64,000 nt of DNA. Source: Nonomuraea montanisoli. Its GTDB lineage: Bacteria; Actinomycetota; Actinomycetes; Streptosporangiales; Streptosporangiaceae. Shown in pieces: positions 58,168 to 64,000 of this stretch. The number at the start of each line of letters is the position of its first letter. Position 1 is the first letter of the stretch. The stretch spans positions 62,001-126,000 of the forward strand of contig NZ_JABWGN010000017.1 of NCBI RefSeq assembly GCF_013363975.1, written 5' to 3'. The position numbers and the translations under genes were made by a program. The notes beneath the pieces are model-generated. The model was not told the origin of the DNA. It was given only the letters and a program-made list of their open reading frames with translations, and searched no databases.

Positions 58168-59298
58168 CTATCGGGGCAGGCCCAGCGTCCGCTCGGCGAT
58201 GATCGTGCGCTGGATCTCGCTGGACCCGGCGTAGATGGTGTCGGCGCGGCTGAACAGGTAGAGCCGCTGCAGGTCGTTCAGCTCGCCGTCGCCGTCGCGG
58301 GCGACGAGCCCGGCCCGGCCCTGGACGGCCTGGGCCAGCTCGCCGAGCCTGCGGTGCCACTCCGACCAGTAGAGCTTGCCGATCGACGCCTCGGGCCCCG
58401 GGTCGGGCCGCATCGTCCGCAGCGCGTTCAGCCGCATGATCCGCAGCTCCAGCCAGGACTGGACCAGCCGGTCGCGCAGCACCGGGTCCTCGGCCGCGCC
58501 CGTGCGCCGCGCCGTCTCGATGACCTTGTCCAGCTCCCGCCGGAACCCGATCTGCTGCCCCAGCGTGGACGCGCCGCGCTCGTGGGCGAGCGTCGCCATG
58601 GCCACCCGCCAGCCGTCGCCGGGCGCGCCGACGACGTTCGCGGCGTCGGTGGTCGCGCCGTCGAAGAACACCTCGTTGAACTCCGACGTGCCGGTCATCT
58701 GCACGATCGGCCGCACCTCGACGCCGGGCTGCCGCATCGGGACCAGCAGGTACGAGAGGCCGCGGTGCCGCTGGGAGCCCGGCTCGGTACGGCAGAGCAC
58801 GAAGCACCAGTCGGCCACGTGGGCCAGCGACGTCCACACCTTCTGCCCGTCGATCACCCACCGGCCGCCCTCCAGGCTCGCGCGGGTGCGCACGCCGGCC
58901 AGGTCGGAGCCCGCGTCCGGCTCGGAGTATCCCTGGCACCACAGCTCCTCGCCGCGCTGGACGGGCGGAAGGAACCGGGCCTTCTGCTCGTCCGTGCCGA
59001 ACCGCAGGAGGGTGGGGCCGAGCAGCCCTTCGCCGATGTGGCCCACGCGGGCCGGGGCGTCGGCCCGGGCGTACTCCTCGTGGAAGGCCACCTGGTCGGT
59101 CAGGGACGCCTCCCGCCCGCCGTACCGCTCGGGCCAGGCCAGGCAGGTCCAGCCCGCCTTGCCGAGGTGGCGCTCCCAGGCCAGCCGGAGCTCGTGCCCC
59201 TCGTGCTCGCGGCCGGGGCCGCCGAGGCCCCGCGCGCCGGCGAACGGGCCGGTCAGGTTCTCCTCCAGCCAGGCCCGCGCCTCCTCACGCAGGCTCAA
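58168..59298 (-). CDS. fadE30: Acyl-CoA dehydrogenase, FadE30-like
   Basis: A 376-residue acyl-CoA dehydrogenase: RGEELWCQGYSEPDAGSDLAG, WVIDGQKVWTSLAHVADWCFVLCRTE, MTGTSEFNEVFFDGA, ADTIYAGSSEIQRTIIAERTLGLPR. Very like mycobacterial FadE30 (Rv3560c), which dehydrogenates the propionyl side chain of 5-hydroxy-HIP-CoA. It lies between the flavin reductase gene and ipdF, with short gaps or an overlap (14 bases with the flavin reductase), in one operon. Confidence 0.87.
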   Translation of the reverse strand: MSLREEARAWLEENLTGPFAGARGLGGPGREHEGHELRLAWERHLGKAGWTCLAWPERYGGREASLTDQVAFHEEYARADAPARVGHIGEGLLGPTLLRFGTDEQKARFLPPVQRGEELWCQGYSEPDAGSDLAGVRTRASLEGGRWVIDGQKVWTSLAHVADWCFVLCRTEPGSQRHRGLSYLLVPMRQPGVEVRPIVQMTGTSEFNEVFFDGATTDAANVVGAPGDGWRVAMATLAHERGASTLGQQIGFRRELDKVIETARRTGAAEDPVLRDRLVQSWLELRIMRLNALRTMRPDPGPEASIGKLYWSEWHRRLGELAQAVQGRAGLVARDGDGELNDLQRLYLFSRADTIYAGSSEIQRTIIAERTLGLPR

Positions 59299-59896
59299 CG
59301 AAGCCCCCGTACCCGCCGCGGAAGAACACCAGGGGGCCGCCGTCGGCGTGGAGGTCGAGCTGGAGCACCCGGGCGACCACGATCACGTGGTCCCCGGCCG
59401 GGTGCTCGGCCTCGACCACGCAGTCGATCCAGGCCAGCGCTCCGTCCAGCACGGGATTGCCGCCGGGGGAGCCGGTCCACTTCAGCCCGGCGAACTTGTC
59501 GCCGCCCCTGGCCGCCATCTGCGCGCACACCGGCTGCTGGTGCTCGGCCAGCACGTTCACGGTCACCACCTCGGCGTCCCGCACGCGCGGCCAGCTCGTG
59601 CTGGTGTGCGCCACGCAGAACGCGACGAGCGGCGGCTCCAGCGACACGGACGTGAACGAGTTGGCCGCCAGCCCGCACGGGCCGCCCGTCGCCGGGTCGA
59701 GTGCGGTGATCGCCACCACGCCGGTGGCGAAGCGTCCGAGCACCTGCCGGAACCGTAAGGCGTCGAGGTGGCCGTTCGCGCTCTGGGGGATAGGGCCGTT
59801 GGGCATGGCGGCTCCGTGGAGGGTCCTGCGCTGGTAGGGCGTGGGACGGCCGGCACAGCCGTCCGGCGTGACCAGCCGGGCAGCGTGTGTGCTCAT
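59285..59896 (-). CDS. Flavin reductase-like protein (HsaB/HpaC-type)
   Basis: A 203-residue FMN-binding split-barrel protein: RFRQVLGRFATGVVAITALD, CGLAANSFTSVSLEPPLVAFC, DKFAGLKWTGSPGGNPVLDGALAWIDC. HsaB-like reductases supply reduced flavin to monooxygenases of steroid ring degradation. A separate monooxygenase partner is not adjacent; the luciferase-like enzyme at 15760 is a candidate. ATG at 59896 follows AAGGAGG; ATG 59806 is an alternative. A perfect KstR2-like site lies upstream. Confidence 0.83.
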   Translation of the reverse strand: MSTHAARLVTPDGCAGRPTPYQRRTLHGAAMPNGPIPQSANGHLDALRFRQVLGRFATGVVAITALDPATGGPCGLAANSFTSVSLEPPLVAFCVAHTSTSWPRVRDAEVVTVNVLAEHQQPVCAQMAARGGDKFAGLKWTGSPGGNPVLDGALAWIDCVVEAEHPAGDHVIVVARVLQLDLHADGGPLVFFRGGYGGFVEPA

Positions 59897-59934
59897 CGTG
59901 TGGCCTCCTTAGTCCGCCTGACAGACGTTATCTT

Positions 59935-59951
59935 ACCAAGCGCTTGCTTGG
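59935..59951. promoter_or_regulatory. KstR2-like operator, perfect match
   Basis: ACCAAGCGCTTGCT (59935-59948) fits AnCAAGnnCTTGnT exactly, and CCAAGCGCTTGCTTGG (59936-59951) is the window consensus. It lies before the flavin reductase-fadE30-ipdF operon and may also affect the divergent Ltp gene. Confidence 0.8.
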
Positions 59952-60004
59952 ACGGTAGGCGCGAGGCGGAAAACCTGTCAAGCCGTCCCGGCTCCCGGGG
60001 CGCG

Positions 60005-60060
60005 TTGACATGCCCGCGACGGGCGGCCTAGCGTGGACTGATGGCCAAGCGCTTGCTTGA
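60005..60060 (+). promoter_or_regulatory. Promoter and overlapping operator of the Ltp gene
   Basis: TTGACA at 60005-60010 and TAGCGT at 60029-60034 are spaced by 18 bases, so transcription should start at or near the ATG at 60041 (leaderless). A KstR2-like element, CCAAGCGCTTGCTTGA (60045-60060), lies within the first seven codons of the gene. Confidence 0.7.
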
Positions 60061-61210
60061 TTTCCGGGACCGTACGGCCGTCGCGGGCGTGGGCTACACG
60101 CCGTTCACCAAGAACTCGGGCGTCAGCACCCTCACGCTGGCCTGCCGCGCCGTGATGGCAGCCCTGGACGACGCCGGGCTCGGCCCCGGCGACGTCGACG
60201 GCCTGGCCACCCACCGCGTCGGCGACTCGGCGCCGCCCACGCTGGTCGGGCCCGCGCTCGGCATCCGCGACCTGAGCTGGCACCTCGACCAGTTCGGCGG
60301 GGGCAGCGTCTCCCACGCCGTCGTCGGCCAGGCCGCGCTGGCCGTGGCCGCCGGCGTGGCCGAGACCGTGGTCTGCTACCGCGCGATCAACGCCCGCTCG
60401 GAGTTCCGCATGGGCGGCACCGGCCGCGGCCTTCCCGCGAGCCCCGAGGTGCAGTACCAGGCGCCGTACGGCTTCTTCGCGCCGCCCCAGCAGTACGCGA
60501 TGTACGCCCGCGCCCACATGCTGAAGTACGGCACCACGGCCGAGCACTTCGGCCGGCTGGCCGTCACCCAGCGCGCCAACGCCGTCAAGAACCCCCGCGC
60601 CCTCATGCGCGCGCCCATCACGCTCGACGACTACCTCGCCAGCCGGTGGATCGCCGAGCCGTTCCGGCTGCTCGACTGCTGCCTGGAGACCGACGGCGCC
60701 TGCGCGCTGGTCGTCACCACCGCCGAGCGGGCGCGCGACCTGCGCCGCCCGCCCGTGCTCGTCTCGGCCGCCGCCTGGGGCGGCGGGGAGAGCCACCTGT
60801 CGGGCGGGCCCGCCGACCCCGCCACCACGGCCGCCGCCGCCCTCGCGCCCCGCCTGTACGGCCAGGCCGGCCTCGGCCCGCGGGACGTGGACGTGGCCCA
60901 GATCTACGACTGCTTCACGTACTCGGTGATCGTCCAGTTGGAGGACTACGGGTTCTGCCCGAAGGGGGAGGGCGGGCCGTACGTGGCCTCGGGCGCCACG
61001 GCCCTGGACGGGGAGCTGCCGGTCAACACCCACGGCGGCTTCCTGTCGGAGGGCTACGTCCACGGCATGAACCACGTCGCCGAGGCCGTCTCGCAACTGC
61101 GCGGCGACGCGGGCGACCGGCAGGTGCCGGGCGCGGAGGTGGCCCTGTCGACGGCCCAGCCGGGGTACGTCCTGCCGGCGACGTCGGCGCTGATCCTCAG
61201 GAGGGACTGA
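60041..61210 (+). CDS. Thiolase-like lipid-transfer protein (Ltp-type), paired with DUF35
   Basis: A 389-residue Ltp-type protein with DCCLETDGACALVVTTAERA, QIYDCFTYSVIVQLEDYGFC and NTHGGFLSEGYVHGMNH. It lacks the thiolase active cysteine. With the DUF35 protein encoded 4 bases after it, it resembles the Ltp2/ChsH2-DUF35 retro-aldolase of steroid side-chain cleavage. Start: ATG 60041 (leaderless) reads MAKRLLDFRDRT; codons 2-6 are part of the operator. TTG 60053 is an alternative start. Confidence 0.82.
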   Translation: MAKRLLDFRDRTAVAGVGYTPFTKNSGVSTLTLACRAVMAALDDAGLGPGDVDGLATHRVGDSAPPTLVGPALGIRDLSWHLDQFGGGSVSHAVVGQAALAVAAGVAETVVCYRAINARSEFRMGGTGRGLPASPEVQYQAPYGFFAPPQQYAMYARAHMLKYGTTAEHFGRLAVTQRANAVKNPRALMRAPITLDDYLASRWIAEPFRLLDCCLETDGACALVVTTAERARDLRRPPVLVSAAAWGGGESHLSGGPADPATTAAAALAPRLYGQAGLGPRDVDVAQIYDCFTYSVIVQLEDYGFCPKGEGGPYVASGATALDGELPVNTHGGFLSEGYVHGMNHVAEAVSQLRGDAGDRQVPGAEVALSTAQPGYVLPATSALILRRD

Positions 61211-61214
61211 TCGC

Positions 61215-61616
61215 ATGCGCCCGGTGTTCCAGGTGACGACGGACCGCGACTCGGCCGCGTGGTGGGAGCGGACCGGGCGGGGGGAGTTCGCGGTGCAGCG
61301 GTGCGAGGCCTGCGGCCGCGCGCGCTTCCCGGCCAGGACGTTCTGCGCGGCATGTCAGGCGGAGCGGTGGCACTGGGAGGCGGCCGAGCCCGAGGGGACC
61401 GTGGAGAGCTGGATCGTCAACCACCAGGCGTTCGGCACGGGCGACGGCGAGCCGTACGTGGTGGTCATGGTGCGGCCGGCCGCCGTGCCGGACTGCCTGC
61501 TGCACGGCGGGTGGCTGGCGGCCCGGGAGCCGGTGGGCGGCGAGCGGGTCAGGGGAGTGTTCACGCCGGGGGCCGGCGGGCTCACGCTCGTCGACTGGGA
61601 ACCCGCCGGGGAGTGA
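61215..61616 (+). CDS. DUF35-type zinc-ribbon/OB-fold protein
   Basis: A 133-residue protein: N-terminal rubredoxin-like zinc ribbon CEACGRARFPARTFCAAC and an OB-fold domain. Such proteins bind acyl-CoA and partner thiolase-like Ltp enzymes. It starts 4 bases after the Ltp gene, an arrangement expected for a two-subunit aldolase. ATG. Confidence 0.84.
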   Translation: MRPVFQVTTDRDSAAWWERTGRGEFAVQRCEACGRARFPARTFCAACQAERWHWEAAEPEGTVESWIVNHQAFGTGDGEPYVVVMVRPAAVPDCLLHGGWLAAREPVGGERVRGVFTPGAGGLTLVDWEPAGE

Positions 61617-61759
61617 GGGCCGCCCGCGGGGCCGTGGAGGCCGCGCAGAGGCCGCGGGACGGTCCGCGGGGGAAAGCGTGGGCAGGGAACGGAACGCGCG
61701 CCCTGGCGGGCGTGGGGGACCCGCCAGGACGCGCTTCCAGCCCCATGCGCGGCGACGCC

Positions 61760-61785
61760 AGGACTCCGGCGAGGGTTGGAGTCCT
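61760..61785. terminator. Hairpin downstream of the DUF35 gene
   Basis: Perfect 8-base stem AGGACTCC / GGAGTCCT with a 10-base loop, 144 bases after the stop of the DUF35 gene. A possible intrinsic terminator, no U tract. Confidence 0.4.
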
Positions 61786-62111
61786 AGATCGATGGTTCGC
61801 GCACGGAGTCGGTGGGGGAGTGCGAGGACTCCGGATGCCGGCAACGCTCGGTCGACCTGGTCGGTACGGGACTGCCATTCCGGGTGTCCGTGCAGGTAAG
61901 ACCGAACGTATGGCGGCGCACCGCGTAACGCAGTAAACGTGGTGCATCGTCTGGGTCTTGCCAGGGCAGGTATGGCGTACCCGCGTGGACCGGCAACACG
62001 GCCCTCACCCCCTCCCGGCCTTTCGATGGATTTGTACCAACGAATGGATGATGCGGCTGTCGAGGCCCTTTGGTCAAGGGGTTGTGGCCTGCTAGAACCA
62101 GATCGTCTAAA

Positions 62112-62125
62112 TTGTTGGCACAATA
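62112..62125. promoter_or_regulatory. GntR operator candidate
   Basis: ATTGT-TGGC-ACAAT, a 5-base-arm dyad with 4-base spacer, lies just upstream of the GTG at 62130. It could be the site of the regulator itself. Confidence 0.5.
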
Positions 62126-62129
62126 AGGG

Positions 62130-62885
62130 GTGAAAGTGGCAAGGTCGGTGCTGTACCAGCAGGTGGCTTCCGAACTACGGAAGGCCATCTACTCCGGCGC
62201 ACTCGGTCCCGGAGCGCAGCTGCCGACCGAGGCTCAGCTCATGGAGGACCATGGGGTGAGCCGCAACACCGTCCGGCTGGCTCTCGGTGAGCTGGTCAAC
62301 GAGGGGCTGGTCACCCGCACCCCGCGCCGCGGCACGATCGTCCGGGATCGCCGGCCGCTGCTCATCTATCCGCAGCGAGAGCTGGAGCCACAGCCCAGCG
62401 GCGAACTGCGTGAGGCTTTCGCCTACGCCGTCACCCAGGAGGGCCGCGAGCCCAGCCAGCTCATCGAGGTGCTGACCGTCACGCCCGTCGAGGAGATCGC
62501 CAGCCGCCTGGAGCTGGCCGACGGGGAGCTCGCCGTGGTGCGCCGGCGGCTCCGCTTCGTGGACGGGCAGCCGTACAACACCAACGACTCCTACTTCCCC
62601 CGGGATTTGGTGGCCAACTCGGAAATCGCCAGGCCAGGCGACATCGCGCGAGGGGCGAACCGTGTTCTGGAGGAGCTCGGCCACGAACAAGTTCGCGTGA
62701 TTGACGACATTTGGGCGCGAATGCCCAACCAAGAGGAAGCTGAACGGCTTCAATTGGAACTGGGCACGCCAGTTGTCGTGTATGTCCGAGTTGGTTACGA
62801 CAGGGCTGATATGCCGGTGCGTGTCGCGGTCTCGGTGCTACCCGCCGACAAGCACTTGATCAGATACGAGCTCGATCGCCGCTAG
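62130..62885 (+). CDS. GntR/HutC-type (UTRA) transcriptional regulator
   Basis: A 251-residue protein: winged helix YQQVASELRKAIYSGALGPGAQLPTEAQLMEDHGVSRNTVRLALGELVNEGL and a UTRA ligand domain (VVRRRLRFVDGQPYNTNDSYFP). It resembles KorSA-type regulators of actinomycete integrative elements. The 3' part (62590-62880) has clearly lower GC than neighbouring genes, which suggests transfer. GTG at 62130 with AAGGGG. Its own operator is probably the dyad at 62112-62125. Confidence 0.78.
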   Translation: MKVARSVLYQQVASELRKAIYSGALGPGAQLPTEAQLMEDHGVSRNTVRLALGELVNEGLVTRTPRRGTIVRDRRPLLIYPQRELEPQPSGELREAFAYAVTQEGREPSQLIEVLTVTPVEEIASRLELADGELAVVRRRLRFVDGQPYNTNDSYFPRDLVANSEIARPGDIARGANRVLEELGHEQVRVIDDIWARMPNQEEAERLQLELGTPVVVYVRVGYDRADMPVRVAVSVLPADKHLIRYELDRR

Positions 62886-62949
62886 ACGAGCTCCGTTGGG
62901 GGTGATCCCGCCGGCGGCCCGCCGCGAGTAATCCGGCCTCGCAGGGCTA

Positions 62950-62970
62950 GGGGAGCTGCGCGTACTCCCC
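62950..62970 (+). terminator. Hairpin after the GntR gene
   Basis: GGGGAG / CTCCCC with a 9-base loop, 65 bases after the GntR stop. Possible intrinsic terminator. Confidence 0.4.
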
Positions 62971-62984
62971 GAAACCTATTTATG

Positions 62985-62996
62985 CGCATATATGCG
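62985..62996. promoter_or_regulatory. AT-rich palindrome CGCATATATGCG
   Basis: A perfect 12-base palindrome in an AT-rich stretch (62977-63015) that stands out from its GC-rich surroundings, with a related half TATGCG nearby. It lies between the GntR and GNAT genes and may be a binding site for the GntR regulator. Confidence 0.45.
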
Positions 62997-63093
62997 TACA
63001 TATCGCCTTTAATCACCTATGCCGAGCTTGTGCGCCGCACCGTCATCACTGTGCGCTGCCGCTCGGACACTCACCGCATCGAAAGGGCGAACC

Positions 63094-63741
63094 ATGCAGT
63101 CCATCACCGGCACCACGGCCCCCTTCTCCACCTCCTCCTTCGCCTCGGCCACCCTCCTGCACCCGCTGGCACTGCGCCGGGCCGACCGCTCCGACCTGCA
63201 GGGCGTGCTCACCCTCCTCGCCGACACCGCCGAGTGGCTGCACTCCAAGGGGGTGAGCCAGTGGCCCCGCGGCGGCTTCGGCCCCGAGCGCATCGAGCCG
63301 CTGATCGAGGAGCGCGTGCTGTACCTGCTGGACGACGAGCTGCGCTACCTCGACCCGGACGAGGACGTCCCCCCGGTCGCCACCATCGCCCTGGACGACC
63401 ACGCCGACCCCGAGTTCTGGACGCCCGCCGACGACCCCGGCGCCGCGCTGTACGTCCACAAGCTCGCGGTGGCCCGGCCCTGGGCCGGGACCGGCCTGGG
63501 TGACGCCCTGCTGGACTGGGCGGGCGCCACGGCGTGGGCCTCCGGGCGCCGCTGGCTGCGGCTCGACTGCGCCAAGCGCAATCCGGGCCTGCAGGACTAC
63601 TACCGGCGGCGCGGCTTCCACCACGTCCGCACCGCGGACCTCCCGCACCGCGCCTCGGGCGCCCTCTTCCAGCGGCCGGCGGAGGACACTCTGGTCACCG
63701 CCTTCCGCGACCTCACCCTCCCCGAGCTCATCGGCGCCTGA
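63094..63741 (+). CDS. GNAT-family N-acetyltransferase
   Basis: About 215 residues. The GNAT core has LALRRADRSDLQGVLTLLADT near the start, ALYVHKLAVARPWAGTGLGDALLDWAGATA (acetyl-CoA-binding R/Q-x-x-G-x-G/A loop) and GLQDYYRRRGFHHV. ATG at 63094 follows AAAGGG. Substrate unknown. N-terminal 25 residues are rich in Ser and Thr. Confidence 0.8.
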   Translation: MQSITGTTAPFSTSSFASATLLHPLALRRADRSDLQGVLTLLADTAEWLHSKGVSQWPRGGFGPERIEPLIEERVLYLLDDELRYLDPDEDVPPVATIALDDHADPEFWTPADDPGAALYVHKLAVARPWAGTGLGDALLDWAGATAWASGRRWLRLDCAKRNPGLQDYYRRRGFHHVRTADLPHRASGALFQRPAEDTLVTAFRDLTLPELIGA

Positions 63742-63861
63742 GGGTCTCCTCGGGCGAGCTCCGGGGCCGGGGGAGGTGTTCCGGGCGAGGTCGAATGGGG
63801 CGTAGCGGGCTTTTGGGGCTTCGCCTGCTGAAAGGGGTAGAGCACCCGATAACCTCTCCTC

Positions 63862-64000
63862 ATGACCGGATCCCTCCTTGAGGTGATCGCGCTGGACGTG
63901 CGCGACGCCGTGGCCGCCGAGCGAGGCGGCGCCGACCGCGTCGAGGTCGTCGCCGACATGGCGGCCGACGGCCTCACCCCGGCGCCGGAGACCGTCGCCG
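63862..64000 (+). CDS. cutC: CutC-family protein, partial (5' end only)
   Basis: The first 46 codons match CutC: LEVIALDVRDAVAAERGGADRVEVVADMAADGLTPAPE. CutC is a TIM-barrel protein linked to copper homeostasis. The gene runs off the window. A TAACCT at 63850-63855 is 7 bases upstream of the ATG, so it may be leaderless. Confidence 0.75.
   Translation, partial: MTGSLLEVIALDVRDAVAAERGGADRVEVVADMAADGLTPAPETVA

Larger units (their letters stand above)
61617..62129. other. Intergenic region before the GntR gene
   Basis: 513 bases of lower GC content and no convincing gene. It contains a perfect hairpin (AGGACTCC / GGAGTCCT, 61760-61785, possibly a terminator for the Ltp-DUF35 operon) and ends with ATTGT-TGGC-ACAAT (62112-62125) just before the GntR start. 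A 64-codon frame ending at that start was considered and rejected. Confidence 0.5.

Noticed and set aside
61939..62133. 64-codon plus-strand frame that ends on the GntR start
   Set aside because: The overlap looks like coupling, but the sequence has no recognised features and codon use is not typical. The GntR operator would lie inside it.
61784..62188. 134-codon minus-strand frame across the GntR start
   Set aside because: It covers the promoter and start of a well-supported gene and shows no family resemblance.

Overview
The window is a 64 kb stretch of very GC-rich, gene-dense chromosome from an actinomycete. Many coding regions start at GTG, many genes overlap by 1-4 bases (ATGA, GTGA, TGATG), and several start codons lie about 7 bases after a TAnnnT -10 box with no ribosome binding site, which suggests leaderless mRNAs. 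Gene content (Ser/Thr kinase, steroid-type catabolism, chitobiose transport, ECF sigma factors) fits a soil Streptosporangiales-type organism such as Nonomuraea or a relative. The genus is inference only.

Region by region: (1) 17-7134 is a compact operon for trans-4-hydroxy-L-proline catabolism (deaminase, epimerase, GntR regulator, three-subunit D-hydroxyproline dehydrogenase, 2-oxoglutarate semialdehyde dehydrogenase). (2) 7205-9097 is a membrane Ser/Thr kinase. (3) 9350-18119 is a set of hydrolases, SDR, acyl-CoA ligase-like, luciferase-like monooxygenase and M20 peptidase genes, several preceded by a shared operator. (4) 18187-18980 holds gene debris: a truncated membrane gene, an IS605-type remnant and a second possible remnant. 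(5) 19032-22117 is a cyclic-nucleotide-binding sensor kinase coupled to a receiver/glutaredoxin-like/thioredoxin-reductase-like fusion that lacks all expected thiol motifs. (6) 22211-28/29 kb holds assorted enzymes, MerR and LysR regulators, a thiolase-like lipid-transfer protein and an ECF sigma pair. (7) 29011-34908 is an amino-sugar island (kinase, RpiR and SIS proteins, NgcEFG-type ABC transporter); a GH3 glycosidase with its own palindromic operator lies at 41.7 kb. (8) 34973-39699 holds a phosphotransferase, MetE with a divergent LysR, and an AlkD-like protein. (9) 39696-41617, 45809-50032 and 57370-61616 are three pieces of a KstR2-type regulon for degradation of steroid rings C and D (HIP pathway): kstR2/fadA6, ipdC-ipdB-ipdA-echA20 with a divergent SDR, and flavin reductase-fadE30-ipdF with a divergent Ltp/DUF35 pair. 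(10) 50074-57331 holds a NIPSNAP protein, two paralogous small secreted proteins, an ATP-grasp enzyme, a DUF2252 protein, a TnpB insertion sequence interrupted by one amber codon, and a PadR/membrane-protein pair. (11) 62130-64000 holds a GntR/UTRA regulator of the type found on integrative elements, a GNAT acetyltransferase and the start of cutC.

The main unifying signal is a 16-base element, consensus CCAAGCGCTTGCTTGG, near the starts of at least seven transcription units. Its core fits the 14-base KstR2 operator (AnCAAGnnCTTGnT), with two exact matches: one beside kstR2/fadA6 and one in front of the flavin reductase-fadE30-ipdF operon. This ties the recognised HIP genes to several unassigned genes (isochorismatase-like, cyclase, luciferase-like, AMP-ligase, thiolase-like), which become candidates for an undescribed branch of steroid or terpenoid catabolism.
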